64,000 bases of DNA. Source: Notospermus geniculatus (lineage: Eukaryota > Nemertea > Pilidiophora > Heteronemertea > Lineidae). The stretch covers positions 41,918 to 105,917 of the forward strand of contig NMRB01000137.1 in the NCBI GenBank assembly GCA_002633025.1. Reading direction: 5' to 3'. Under the pieces are notes generated by a model. That model was given only the letters and a program-made list of their open reading frames with translations, had not been told where the DNA came from and did not search any database. The first letter of the stretch is position 1. Each line of letters opens with the position of its first letter. The translations under genes and the position numbers were made by a program. Shown in pieces: positions 22,812-34,284 of the stretch.

Positions 22812-23195
22812 GGAACGTTCTTAAATACGACCCTATGAAACCTATACCTGCACTCTCCTAACACTTGGAAAATATCGTAAAATTCAATACAGTGCCACGA
22901 CTGTAAAAACTAGTAAGCTTGAGAAACCCATGGGAATGGGTTCATTCCTTGTCCCCTATCTGGACCCGTTTACCACCGTACTGCATCGTAAATAAGGTTT
23001 TCAACCCACCTTTTCTCCGACTGCCCTTACTTACGTTGAAAAACACGCCACAGGAGAAAGGCGTGACAAAAATAATGAAGCATGTTAGAAATAAAGGCCA
23101 CATCATCTTGCCGTGTTTATTTCCTGTCGGATTATTCAAACTAAGAGTATTCGGAACTTCTGGGAGACAGCCCTCATCTACAAAATGTAATGAAA
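22812..23195. other. Stretch with no recognised feature
   Basis: The overlapping frames on both strands here have no family signature. Confidence 0.4.
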
Positions 23196-23717
23196 CAGGG
23201 GCGGATCTAGGATTTGCCAAGGGCGGGTGTCCAATCCATCCAAAAGGGGCACCTCAGGAGGGGGTGAAGCCCCCCCCCCCCACCCACATGCGCGCCGACG
23301 GGGGGTCTGGGGGGCCTCCCCCATAAAATTTGAAAATCTAGACGCTCTTAGATGCATTTTCCCGGCATTTCAGGGCATAACAAGTTGTGTGATTGAGTGT
23401 GCTTTTTTGACATGAGTGGCGTCGAGGATTTTACTTATACTCAAAATGGACAACAAAATGGAGGATACGTACGTCAAAAGTATAACCAGTATACTATTTT
23501 CAAAAATGCAGCTAAGACAAGTGATAGGCAGGAAGACAAGCAGCACAATGTTGTCTAGTGCAAGGACTCGGGACTACCGCAGATGCCCCTTGAGGCTTCT
23601 AATGGACACTATGGGGCAATTAAAACACCCAGTCCACCTAAAAACAACACATTTTGAAAACATGCACTCTTCAAAATAAGGGCACCCGAAGCAAAAGGGC
23701 GGGNAGATCCGCCCCTG
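23196..23717. mobile_element. Inverted-end element (CAGGGGCGGATCT ends)
   Basis: Ends CAGGGGCGGATCT and AGATCCGCCCCTG are inverted, with TGAAA directly outside on both sides. A poly-C/poly-G rich segment follows the left end. One ambiguous base lies at 23704. The end sequence resembles a class of hAT-like non-autonomous elements known from many animals; that assignment is from memory. Confidence 0.6.
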
Positions 23718-24087
23718 TGAAAAAGCTTGGATAATGATGAACTGTATTAAGGCATCGCCAATATTTTGCGTCCTGTGTATGCGTTCCATCATGCACGGTG
23801 GTTCGATGCCTGCGACGTATCTTCTATATGTAGCTTGCAAACTCTGAAGCCCCCAGCTCACTGCATGCCAACCAGGCGTTTTCCTGAGCCATAAAACGCC
23901 TTTGTTGGCAGTGTGCTGCCCGCCGTAATAGGATTTGGTGTTTGATACGTCTTAAACACTCACGTCTTACTCAAGTCAGTGCGCACTTATTGGCCTGCCG
24001 TATAAAAGACCGATATGGTGTACTGTATTTCCAGCAGATGATGGAATGCCCTCGAGACGCTGAATAAACTGGTGTTTGCATGCGTTT
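23718..24087. other. Stretch with no recognised feature
   Basis: I see only short frames without signatures. Confidence 0.4.
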
Positions 24088-24328
24088 ATAGAGCTTGTGC
24101 AGATGACGTCATCACGGAAAAATCCGCCAACTTGACGGTCAATTTGACGTCAAACGACGTCGGCGACCCACGTGGTGCATTTTGTCGTCAGCGCAAGTGG
24201 AGTGTGTGCGTCTTCAAACCATGACGCTGTCTACAGGTGGCGTACTTTGTCGTCGACGTCAGCATGGTGGATATGGTTGACTGCAGGTCAAAAGTGACCT
24301 CCTAATGAGCCACTGCACAAGCTCTATA
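24088..24328. mobile_element. MITE (TATAGAGCTTGTGCAG ends)
   Basis: Ends TATAGAGCTTGTGCAG and its inverse enclose 240 bp rich in GACGTC-like motifs. No coding capacity. Confidence 0.7.
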
Positions 24329-24472
24329 AGCACATTGGAGTCAGGAGTTGACTCCAATCTGACCTTGAGATCGACAACGTATGCTGTTCGTCGCCATTCA
24401 TTTCCGAGGCCTAGTGCGTTTGATCACGTTGATAACCTAAATAGGCCTACGGATTTGTTCGGGAGCTCGTAA

Positions 24473-25153
24473 AGCAAGGTTCATTGGCACACGGATTTGG
24501 TCCGTGTCCGACACGTATCCGGTCCGCAAAAAAATCGGTCAAATGGTTATAACATTAGTGTGTTCATTGGCATCCGATTCTTATGCGGAAGACCGGATTC
24601 CAGTGCGGTCCGTTTTCTGTAATCCGTACATGTAGCGATTCGTCCGTTTTTTCCGTACACGGATGGTATTTAGTTCACACAAGATGCCTCCGATTTCCAC
24701 AGAAGAAAGCAGAAAATTGATGGATTTGGCGCGCCAACAGCTAATGCCTGAACCCTACTCGGCCACAACATAACGAAGCAATAAAAATTGCAAATACATA
24801 TATGGCCGTCGATGGCGATTATCATGGAGCGAGGTGAAAGTAAGTTCACAACGTGAAACGTGTTTTGAACGATATCTGGTCGGTTCGTTACATGGTCTTT
24901 TCGTTACAGTCGGTTCGTTTATACATGGTTTAAGGTGAATATAACTGCAATATCTGTTCATGATTCAATGCAGTATTATATGCAGAGAGTGCGATAACAT
25001 CCTCCTCCTCCTGCTGAACGGTAAGACGCAAGCCAGTGAATGCACGATGCGGAAACTGACCACGGACGTCCGTTTTCCGTACGGACATTTTTTTCTGACC
25101 GTGTCGGACACGTATCGGATTCGTGTCGGATCCGTGTGCCAATGAACCTTGCT
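24473..25153. mobile_element. Inverted-end element (AGCAAGGTTCATTGGCACAC ends)
   Basis: Inverted ends AGCAAGGTTCATTGGCACAC, with subterminal GTCCGTGTCCGACACGTATC repeats in both arms. The centre has a short forward frame starting MPPISTEESRKLM that soon stops. A relative of 141 bp follows immediately at 25157-25297. Confidence 0.75.
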
Positions 25154-25156
25154 TAT

Positions 25157-25297
25157 AGCAGGGTTCATTGGCACACGGATTTAGTCCGATTCATGTCCGT
25201 AAAAACAGATCAAATGGACTCTTGCGTTGTCGTATCCGGAAAACTAGGGGCAAACGGACTGAAAACGGACCGGATCCGTGTGCCAGTGAACCTCGCT
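25157..25297. mobile_element. Short relative of the preceding element
   Basis: It has the same GGTTCATTGGCACACGGAT end, inverted at the right (CGGATCCGTGTGCCAGTGAA), and lacks almost all of the centre. Confidence 0.7.
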
Positions 25298-25299
25298 TT

Positions 25300-25453
25300 A
25301 AGGTAGATTCATACTTCTCCGTTTTGCGCTTTGTGCTTGTCCGTTTCCGATGCGAGTGCGTGGTAGAAAAAGTAAGTTATTGTTGGTACCACACATAAAC
25401 ATTGGGAGCGGACAAGCGCAAAACGCAAAACGGAGAAGTATGAATTGGCCTTT
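25300..25453. mobile_element. MITE (ATTCATACTTCTCCGTTTT ends)
   Basis: Near-perfect inverted arms containing ATTCATACTTCTCCGTTTT and GCTTGTCCG. It is the third inverted-repeat element in a row, with only 2-3 bp between neighbours. Confidence 0.75.
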
Positions 25454-26300
25454 ACTAGTAGGCGAAGTGCGCAATTGCATTACAAATCCAAGTGTTTATA
25501 AACAAAATTTTCCAGTATTTCGCGCGAACGTGAGCACTTCGCACTACGTTCATGTCAAGAATTATTCTATCCCTATGTACCACACGACGTCCTGAAGAAA
25601 CACAAATTTTTACATTAATGCGTTACATCTCGAAATCCATGCAGTTAGCTCAGGAGTACGTTTATGAACTCGTCTAAGGGATCATCTCAAAATTGAATGA
25701 AGCTGAAAAAGACGAAATGATTTAGTCTCTCCCTGAACCCCCTCTTCCCCCCTCAAAAGACGAAAAAAATCAAAAGTCTGGCTTCATATTTATTTTCAGC
25801 TTTATTAGTCTCTTTTCAAATACAATATACAATGTAGGTAGTCTGCAATGCAATGTACAGTCTTAATTATTGTCCACGGCATGGCCCCAACAATGATGAA
25901 GCCAGGGAATTTAAAAAGACGAAATGACAGGCCCCAAAATGCAGACCCCCTCTCCCCAGACGAAATCATTTCGTCTTTTTTCAGCTTCAATCAATTTTGA
26001 GATGATCCCTAACCACGTGAACTGAAAAAAACACACTTTAATGACTGGATTACCGATGTGTCTTCTGGTTTTATAGATTCTACGGTACGACAATGGAAGG
26101 AAAAATAGATAAGAGGAGAATGAATAATCAATTCTGCATCATAGAAATGACCAGTTCGCCATTGTGATAATATCGTGGTATTGTTAAAATACAATGGATT
26201 TCCCAATAACAAAGAAACCAAAGTGTTCAAATTCGATAAATGGTGTAGTAAATTTATGCAAACTGTGCAGTGAAAAGAAATATTATCGTCGATCAAAAAT
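25454..26300. other. Stretch with no supported gene
   Basis: A block GACGAAATGATTT near 25711 is repeated inverted near 25960-25976, suggesting an old fold-back. Reverse-strand frames here carry no family signature. Confidence 0.4.
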
Positions 26301-26304
26301 AATA

Positions 26305-26422
26305 GGGAGGTTTCGCAAGCGCCCGGTTAGGCCATACCACGACGTTTATCTATTGTTTGGGTATACCCACACAATAGATAAACGTCGTCGTAGGGCCTAA
26401 CCGGGCGCTTGCGAAAGCTCCC
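26305..26422. mobile_element. Fold-back MITE (GGGAGG...CTCCC), TA target
   Basis: Arms of about 50 bp are close inverted copies (CGCAAGCGCCCGGTTAGG, ATAGATAAACGTCG) around a loop of about 15 bp, with TA outside both ends. Other elements starting TAGGGAGG or TTAGGGA occur at 29162-29571 and 51226-51368. Confidence 0.8.
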
Positions 26423-26440
26423 TAGTACTACTCTATGGGC

Positions 26441-27100
26441 CGTATTCACGGGTCGCACTTTAGCCTAAAGTATAGCTTAAAGGGACTAGGAAAATTTTTT
26501 CAAGCTTCGGTTATTACAAAATGCTAGTCTTCCATGATAAATTCCCACCGTCAATTCACTTTTTTCAATTAAGTGTTAATTACTGGCACGCAGACAAATC
26601 AGTCATCACCACACCATGGAGAATTCACCACGTCACTGGGAACCTCTCGCTGTATGTTTTGTATGGAGCGAGCTTGTACTCTATTATGTTGATTAGGTTC
26701 CCAGTGACGTGGTGAATGCTCCATGGTGTGGTGATAACTGATTTGTCTGGGTGCCAGTAATTAACAGATAATTGAACAAGTGAATTGACGGTGGGAATTT
26801 ATCATGAAAGACTAGCATTTTGTAATAACCGAAGCTTGAAAAAATTTTCCTAGTCCCTTTAAGTTAGACTTTGGACCGTATGCACGGGTTGTACTTCAGC
26901 CACACTTTCATTAAAGTCTGACTTTTCTCAATGCTTCAAGCAAAGAGAAAGTCTAACTTAAGCTATACTTAAGTCTAACTTAAGCTATGCTGTAGACGAA
27001 AGTCTGACCCGTGCATACGGCCCATTTGTCTGTGCTTGAAGCATTGAGAAAAGTCAGACTTGAAAGTCTGGCTGAAGTCCGACCCGTGCATACTGCCCTA
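26441..27100. repeat. Cluster of CCGTATGCACGGGT-type inverted repeats
   Basis: Blocks such as CCGTATTCACGGGTCGCAC, GACCCGTGCATACGG and GCTTAAAGTCTGAC recur in both orientations. At least two nested or adjacent MITEs of one family are present, and one is split by the TTAA element at 26481-26858. Confidence 0.6.
26481..26858. mobile_element. TTAA-flanked palindromic MITE (AGGGACTAGG ends)
   Basis: Arms of about 155 bp starting AGGGACTAGGAAAATTTTTT are near-identical inverted copies around a centre of about 70 bp, flanked by TTAA (26477-26480, 26859-26862). It is nested in the surrounding repeat. Confidence 0.88.
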
Positions 27101-27717
27101 TGTGTACCTGCAGATTGTCCTACAGTGGTGTATCGCTTTACATCTCCAGGTAGGAAAAGGAATGGTCTTTCCTTAATTAGGGAGGTTCCGCAACGTCTCC
27201 GAATTACGAAATACGAATATTCTTCGACTATGACGTCATCACGTTTGATGTACGACGTCAACAAAAATCAGCAAAAGTCACTATTAGATAAAATAGCAAA
27301 TTTCCAAGTTGTAGATCATGATCACGATGCACAACTAAATGTCCTACCGAATTCCGCAAACAGCATTGATTTATAATCAGCCGTTTTTGACAAAATTCGA
27401 TTTTCCTGTGCCATTTACTTATTTGAAGGACTTTACATACAAAGTACCTTTTCGTCTTCTCTCGGAAGATGTCAAGTGAAACACCTACAGAACTTGGTTG
27501 GGTTTCTCACAGACAGGGACGATAACAGACAAAAGGTTGCGAAGTCAGTGAAAAGGGGGATCCAGCATCATGACCACCAGGGGGCCCGCCCCCCCCCCCA
27601 CGACTCCGACCACAGTTCACCTAGTTTCATGTAGGTGATGAAATGAATGCCATTCAGAGATGATGTTCTTTTTCGCTTCGACCAACTCCAGCAAAACGTC
27701 ATTCTCAAGCCAGGTGT

Positions 27718-27840
27718 GACAGAAATCAACGTCCTAGGAATGCAAGTCCGCCAAACAATAGCCCGCTATTGTAAGGATAGTCGAATGGTCATGCATGTCA
27801 TGGTCTCTCTATACTAGCCATGTATTCTAATCACTCGCTG
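27718..27840 (+). repeat. Relative of the inner arm of the 35984-36363 palindrome
   Basis: The segment with CGTCCTAGGAATGCA, GCCAAACAATAGCCCGC and TCGAATGGTCATG matches bases 36182-36290, with small indels. It shows that this sequence also exists as a dispersed single copy. Confidence 0.65.
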
Positions 27841-29161
27841 AACAATAAAACCGGACTTTGGTTCCAGGGGGACTTTGATTCCTGTCACACCTGAATAGTT
27901 CCGCGATTTCCCCATGATTGCATGAGTGCTTGTGAATGGTTTGCACTGCATTTATATGGGCCTACTCATATACTAGTAGGGTGATAAAACTGAGTTTGTG
28001 TAATGCCAGGTTGTGCAATGAACTCGGAATCGATTAAGCTATACTTATGTCTGGTCATAAGTGCTACTTACGTGAACTAGAGTTCGGGATATAAGATTGA
28101 CTCAGGTAACACAGACCTGAGCAACCGGGCATAAAACTTGGTAGATTTGATCCCCTGTACTTAAAGAGGGGTTACATCACAACTGAGATTTTCAAAAAGT
28201 CACTTTTTGTGCTTAAAATGAGAAAAGTAGCCATGAAACTCACATACTTCATCCAATGCTCATTAAACTTTTTAGTTGAAAGGAATGAGTTTAAAAGAAA
28301 ATTTCATCTGATGCACGATGATGTAAGGTTTATTTTCACGCCAGACATGCCAGATGGAAATAACGTTAGAAAAAACAGACTTCGGTCACATCGCTCACAG
28401 CGCCACGTCGTGACGCTAGTTTGCGGGTTGCCCGTTGGTTAAAAAGTTACAACATATATCATAGAAGTGGTCAGAGGAGGATGTTCGTGTTTTCCCAGTC
28501 TCCTAATGGAAAAGCATGATACACATTTGAAGGATTTTTAAAAAATCAACGAAAAAATCTAGACACAGACTAAGCACGCTCCCAATAGATTGCCTGGCTG
28601 GCTTATTTGGAATTTTCATGAAAAAGTAGGATTTAGAGATTTTAGAGCTTCAGTACTCTCGGACGGTCACGAAATACGACTTCTGTATGACGTCATTATT
28701 TTGGAGGGCAGGCGAGAGTGGATGAAGGTCGGCAGCCCCTAATTTTGTGTGGGCAATGTTTTCACGGATTAGAATTGCTATTTAATATTTTCGTATGGTT
28801 GGTGGAAAACGAGAGATGAACTGCCCATTTAAAGGATGAGGAGCGAGGAAAAACCCTTGCATGGGAGAATGTGAGATTGAGAGCGTTTGTGTGGAGTTCA
28901 GTCAGTAATAAAATACCAACACAACCAGGCAGGACTATCGAAAAGGACATCGATGTAGCTGTTTTCAATTACTGGAGAAGTGGAAAAGGTGTATAGTACA
29001 CAATCTAGATTTGACCTGGCATTATTACCGAACGTCTTTAAATAAATTATATCGCTTTCCTTTTTTGTGAAATAACCAAACCCCTGGCCATGTCTTTGCC
29101 GAGTGTACAACTGTATGCTGTTCATCTTACATGTACCTTGAGATAAAAGAAAGGAAGTGAT
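27841..29161. other. Mostly unrecognised, with one MITE half
   Basis: Apart from the fragment at 28276-28435, I see nothing supported. The segment 27990-28130 shares CAACCGGGCATAA and GTCTGGTCA motifs with the 46790-47400 cluster. Confidence 0.4.
28276..28435 (+). repeat. Right half of a GAGGAACCCGC-family element
   Basis: It matches 9829-10008 (AGGAATGAGTTTAAAAGAAA through CGGGTTGCCCGTT). The left half is missing. Confidence 0.7.
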
Positions 29162-29571
29162 TAGGGACGCTTCGCAAATCTGACGAAACAGGAAGTAGGC
29201 CTACGAAATACGAAATTCAACTTCACTTCCAGGACCTAGTGTATTTCTGAAGATGGTTGCTACGACAAATGTCCCTGCTGCCAGTGCGTCTTTTAGCATA
29301 TCTTGTAAGACCGAGGGAGTTTTGCTGCATCTTGAATTTTTAAATTTCCACTTCGTATTTACGAAGTGGAAACGGAAGATAAACTTCAAAGTTTAATATA
29401 CAACTCGATCGGTCTAACGTCATACGCTGAAAGATGCTCTTGCAGCAGGCGATATTTGTGGTACCGTACCAACCATCCCCTGAAATACATTACGTCATGG
29501 AAATGTAGTCATATTTCTTACTTCGTACTTCTTGTTTCGTCAGATTTGGGAAACCTCACTAATAGACCTAA
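29162..29571. mobile_element. Inverted-end element (TTAGGGA...TCACTAA)
   Basis: Ends contain CGCAAATCTGACGAAAC and GTTTCGTCAGATTTGGG. The arms also share ACGAAATACGAA-like blocks. No coding capacity. Confidence 0.65.
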
Positions 29572-30012
29572 ATGCGACCGAATAGTGAAATCGGTCTATG
29601 GTGAGTAGATCGGTATAACCTAATGAAATAACCGGGTGGACGGCACTCAGGATCCTGAGGATCCATCCGGGTACTTGCCAACAAGGAGTTCCCAGGAATT
29701 CCACGTGGTCATGACTATGAGCCGACACACAGGTTACATCACACAAAATATGGCACATCACTCAAGATTTGATCACTTTTGAACAGTTGAATAGATAGGT
29801 GTAGGCCTAGGTAGAAGCCTACGGCATCACGACAAGTAAGGCCATTTACCATGTTTACGTTTTGTTGCTTTTAACAAAGAGGACGAATGACGTCATTTTC
29901 AACGGTGGTATTACCTCGTCTTTAAAGAGCAACCAATTAAAACGCAAAATTGTAATAGGCTATACCGATCCTTATAAACTCACCTAGCGGACGGGATCGT
30001 GGTACCAATCTA

Positions 30013-31335
30013 TAGCCGTGGTTACACCTATCCAAAATCCCCGGGGTTTTTGAGACACGGGGTTTTTCCGAACCAGAAAAAACACGGCGTTGACACGACT
30101 ACTTAAAATGCGATTCAGGTAATAAGTTCCGTATCCCGGCGATAGGGGCACTGCATGTAGGCAACTGTGCATAATTAAGTGGCTGCTGGAGGCGTGAAAT
30201 AGCCTATACGCATGCGCTTCACTCATCAATTTGCATCGCCGTCTGTCGGGGTGCGTGGAACTAGAAATAGACACGGGGATTTTGCGGTTACACTACATAG
30301 AATCTCCGTGCTTAAATAGCCCTGGCGTTGCCCCTTCGATATCGCTGGGGCTAATAAGCACGGGGATTTCAGACACGGGTCTATTAGGTATCTTGCAGCT
30401 AAGCGACGTAACGGACGAAAATTACTTTATGCGGCGACGTATAGTACGATATTCTCCAACGAAATGTCTCCATACTACAGTCTTACACTATGAATGCCCC
30501 TACCGCCAATCTACCCCACGCTTGGAGAATGATTTTCGTCACCACGCCTTCGGCATAATGTAATAAGGTCTGTCCGTCTATTGGCCAAGATCTAATTCAT
30601 GCATGGCGCTACTCAATCAGCTCGATAGGGGTGCCAGGGAGATTACGTCACATGTTTTGTGACCATTGTCAGCGTATGTAGATTGTATTCATGTGTTTGC
30701 TGCATCATCAAAACGGCTGAGAGAAGAGTAATACAGCCAATGACACAGCCAGAAAAAGACGCCATCAGAAATGCCTGATGGCACATTCACCGGAATAATT
30801 ACCATCGCGTCCTTGCGCATGTCCGAGGAGACTTGCCTGCCCAGATATTGCGAGATACTTATGATGGCCACACTGATGAAGCACTTCGTCGCAGAATAAG
30901 AGATTTTGTGCGGAGGGAATTAATTGAGTAAAATTTTGAAACTTTCTTAATATTGCAACTTTTGTTTCATGAGTATCGATTTTTGCCAAGCTACATGTAT
31001 GCCGCTCCAAAACAGACACCATTTCTTAATTTGTCACACGGGGGCGCGCAAAGCATGACGATTGATGCCTGTTGACAAGACTATTTGCCTTCCCTATGTA
31101 ATAATGGGGTATCAAACAAATGGTTTCGTCCACTTTGTTGGTCATTACAGGAGCGATCGCCTGGACAGCCAATCGTGTGGAAAAGGGGCTGGTAATTTAT
31201 TATCAGTCACCGTTTCGTCCGTTACGTCCGTTCCGTCGGTTAGCTGCAAGATACCTATTTAGACCCGGCGATTTACAGGTGTAACCGCAAAATCCCCGGG
31301 GAAAGCACGGAGATTTATGTAGTGTAACCACAGCT
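30013..31335. mobile_element. TAGCCGTGGTTACACC-type MITE, copy 2, interrupted
   Basis: It matches copy 1 (18201-19004) at both ends and through the body, but lacks the TTAA MITE and instead contains an 870-bp insertion at 30386-31255. Confidence 0.82.
30386..31255. mobile_element. Nested element with GGTATCTTGCAGCTAA ends
   Basis: Inverted ends GGTATCTTGCAGCTAA followed by CGACG and repeated ACGGACG motifs. TATT directly outside both ends (30382-30385, 31256-31259) is the likely target duplication: removing the insert leaves TATTTAGACCC, which matches the TATT at the same point in the third family copy near 44420. Frames inside have no transposase signature. Confidence 0.8.
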
Positions 31336-31395
31336 TATATGGCGAGCAAAAGCATTATTCATGACAACCGATCAACAGGGATTAATGAAAATTAA

Positions 31396-31761
31396 AGCAA
31401 ATCGCTCGCGGGGTTTGTTTTGATTCTTGAGCGCCCTCTCATAGCGAGTGAATCCAGCCTCCAGGCAACGCCGTGCTCCAGTCATATGCAAAACCTGGGC
31501 AAATATGCGAACGTGCACCTGGGGACGAGGTTCCATTAAAAATTTGTTAAAATGGATTAATGGCATTTTCAAATTCAGTCGGTCAAAATGTACATTTTGT
31601 ACTTTTCACATTGATTTCGAAGCGGCAGATTTTGCAGAATACGCATCCGAAGTTTGGCTGTCTAATGCATTTTCCATTAAACTATCCTTCTTTCGCCTTT
31701 TTCTCAAAACGGCGCTTGATATTGAGGACCAACTGTCAACAAACCCCGCGAGCGATTTGCT
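31396..31761. mobile_element. TTAA-flanked MITE, copy 2 of the 11902-12279 family
   Basis: Ends AGCAAATCGCTCGCGGGG and inverse, TTAA at 31392-31395 and 31762-31765. The body (CAGATTTTGCAGAATRCGC, GTTTGGCTRTCTAATGCATTT) matches copy 1 in reverse. Confidence 0.88.
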
Positions 31762-32147
31762 TTAACTGTAATCATACAGGTCATACATTCAAACAGCCAT
31801 CCAACAGCGTCCTCCGACTCGCTAGACTAGTACCAGATCCTATCAACCTGCACGCTGCAGCCGGACGTGGCTTGTTTGGTAGGACCAGCATTGGCCGCCA
31901 TTTGTGGAGGAATTTAGGCAGTATGACGTCACTTGGAAATTTTATGTAAATTATGTAAATTTATTCAATTCCCAATACGCAATCCTAAGGCGGATTGCGG
32001 GGAAATCAGCCAAAATGCTGTGAAACAACGAGGGAAGACAACAACTCGGGCAGGTGGGTGGGTGGGAGAGAAAACGTTTCCCGCACCCAGTGACCCTCTC
32101 CAAAAAAACACCATCTCCCGCTCGGGCGCGTGTAAAGAAAGACGCCT

Positions 32148-32460
32148 AGAAGGCCTGCTTTCCATTAAGGGCGGCGCACACGAGCGACTAAATCTGGGCG
32201 ACCGCCGACGAGACTGGTGGTGCGACTGACATCAGCCAATCAGAAGCGCCAAATCTTGTCGCTTTGGCGGTCGGAAGCCAAGTCGGCCGACAAATCGGTC
32301 AAAATTGTCGCTCGTGTGCGCCGCCCTTTAGAGCGTTTTAGTGCGCGAAAACGCTCGAAAGCATTGTTTATTTCCGTGTCGTTGGTCACTGCGCGGAAAA
32401 TTACAATGCTTTCAAGCGTTTTCGCGCACGGAAACGATCCAATGGAAAGCAGGACTTAGC
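32148..32460. mobile_element. GGCCTGCTTTCCATT-type MITE, interrupted copy
   Basis: Ends AGGCCTGCTTTCCATT and AATGGAAAGCAGG; palindromic AGCGTTTTCGCGC-like arms. A second MITE (32168-32327) is inserted 15 bp from the left end. An uninterrupted neighbour follows at 32477-32605. Confidence 0.8.
32168..32327. mobile_element. TTA-flanked MITE (AGGGCGGCGCACACGAGCG ends), nested
   Basis: A 160-bp element with near-perfect inverted ends AGGGCGGCGCACACGAGCGA, flanked by TTA (32165-32167, 32328-32330), a Harbinger-type target. The empty site is visible in the adjacent host copy at about 32490. Confidence 0.88.
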
Positions 32461-32622
32461 GACGAATTGAGGATTAGGCCTGCTTTCCATTGGAGCGTTT
32501 CCGCTCGAAAGCATTGTTATTTTCCGCGCCGTGATCAACGGCGCGGAAAATATTGCTTTCGAGCGTTTCCGCGCGCGGAAACGCTCCAATGGAAAGCAGG
32601 CCTAATCCTCAATTCGTCGCTA
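32457..32622. repeat. Palindrome containing a complete GGCCTGCTTTCCATT MITE
   Basis: The whole block including the flank AGCGACGAATTGAGGATTA is an inverted repeat, with the MITE (about 32477-32605) in the middle. The symmetry thus extends beyond the MITE ends by about 20 bp. Confidence 0.75.
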
Positions 32623-33273
32623 GAGGTCACTGAGGATGTGGCAAACACCATTTCATTAAAAGTCAGTTTAGAGGGTATTCAAGCTTTACTGAAGTGAAGT
32701 CGAAGGGTGGTTGATTTACTTATTGGTATACTTGTAGTATACATGTACCGTTGATGTAGGCCTACGCTCTAGTTTCGTAGAGACAAGTGAAGGGCTCAGT
32801 GCAAAAGGAAGCTATCTGACATGTCTGGTGGAACTGAATTGTCTTCACTTTCGAGTTCAGTTTTTCGAGCCCTCAAGTGGCCTTAGTGACGCTGGGTGCA
32901 TTCGTTTTCCACGGACGACCGAAGAGGTCGCCACCATCGTTCCTTGGCTAAGACCTCTGAAAAGGGCTGGAACCCAGCACAAGATTCTTGTGCTCATCGA
33001 TTTTACAAATCATTTGATAAAATAATCAGACCGAAAATTAGAATTTGTTCCAGTATTTGTAAAATTACTACTATTTTAACATTCCGTTGGGTATTTGATG
33101 TTTTATTGTGGAAAAAAGAACGAACTCTTTCGAATCCCTAGGCAATTCGCTGTGCAACGGTCAGAAATTCATCCGCCACCAACAATGCATTTGCACTGTG
33201 GAAAAGTAGTACCGGTCTAGCCCTTTCCAGAGTTAATGTGACATTGAACTCTGGGTACGAGATTGCCCCTTAC

Positions 33274-33884
33274 CACTGTATTTTCTCATATCATTCTCGT
33301 TCAGAAAATGTGGAAATACCAGTACAGGTCCTATCCAACCTATAAAATGATCCTCAAAATATTGATCAGTTCCAATTAGTAGATATTTTTCATTAATTTC
33401 GTTTCCAGTGCATGATTCTCGCGAAAAGTGAGGCTTTTTACATACAACTGGACGTTTGAACAATCCAATCCTTCCACCGTTTAAACTTACGTAAAGTGTG
33501 GCTTGATACATATCCTCCACACCGCGTGTGGCTATAGCAATTCTATTCCATCCATACTCAATATTCCTGTCGAAACCAGAATTCCATTCCCACCGGCTGA
33601 TTTTTTTAAATCCGTGACCATAAAAAGTTATTGATATGAGAAGTGAAATCTTACATTTACGTTCCCTGAACAACCAGACACAAAACCCTTTTCCTAATTT
33701 AACTTCTGTTAAAATGGTCATAGTTGTGGGAACGAATTTACGAAACTTTATAAACGTAATGATGGTACGCTCGCTCCTGATTGATCCCACAACAGGATCT
33801 GATACGACGTCGGCAGTTGAATCACGAAATGATAAAACTCTCCCAAAACGCAACGAGTTGACGTAGCCAACATTACCGTCAAGC
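33274..33884 (-). CDS. LamG-like domain exon
   Basis: On the reverse strand about 203 codons run from an acceptor with a good pyrimidine tract (TTTTCTTCAGCCATATCTGCAG) to a donor G|GTAAGG within a glycine codon (phase 1). The order fits a LamG/concanavalin-like jelly roll: LSFRDSTADVV and SERTIITFIKF early, GFCVWLF in the middle, WNRIAIATRG then LYVSLNGGRI, and the closing IGPVLVFPHFLNENDM. It aligns with the exon at 12298-12729, which ends at the equivalent place in the same phase. An extracellular ligand-binding or adhesion module is the family expectation. It is longer than a single LamG hit usually needs, so it may contain the complete domain. Neighbouring exons were not found; the frame runs on for about 14 codons past the donor to a stop. 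Confidence 0.65.
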
Positions 33885-34284
33885 CTGCAGATATGGCTGA
33901 AGAAAAGCCATGAGCAACTCTGATTTTTACGTACTGTTGCCACCAACTGTTGATAGACTGATCTGTAAAAATCATGATCATCCCTTTAAAAGCACATAAA
34001 TTTTGAAAATAAACACGAAGGAAATATCAATCGAGACCAGTGGCGAGGCAGCCATAGCAGCGGTTTCGAAAATATCTGATATCATCCCACACATCTCGCA
34101 TGTTGACATGCTGGCAGGTAGTTACCTGGCAATTCTATCCTCTGGAGTTAGTTTTAACAGACCTCGAAAAAAGATAAAAGATTATGCAGCCCCTAGTCAG
34201 TGAATTACCAATGCGCGTAAAAATTGAGGAAGAAAAGTCTTATTTCGATTGAACTACTGTTACAGTAATTTAGTGCCAATTTAA

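Noticed and set aside
24930-25142. Reverse-strand frame ending ALSAYNTALNHEQILQLY, resembling a LamG closing helix
   Set aside because: It lies entirely inside an inverted-repeat element (24473-25153), has no acceptor or upstream strands, and the match is confined to about 20 residues.
27011-27376. 121-codon forward frame
   Set aside because: Its first third is MITE sequence from the 26441-27100 cluster and the rest has no signature or splice context.
28898-29125. Reverse-strand frame considered as another LamG segment
   Set aside because: The strand pattern is vague, there is no Y-x-N-G motif and the splice signals are poor.
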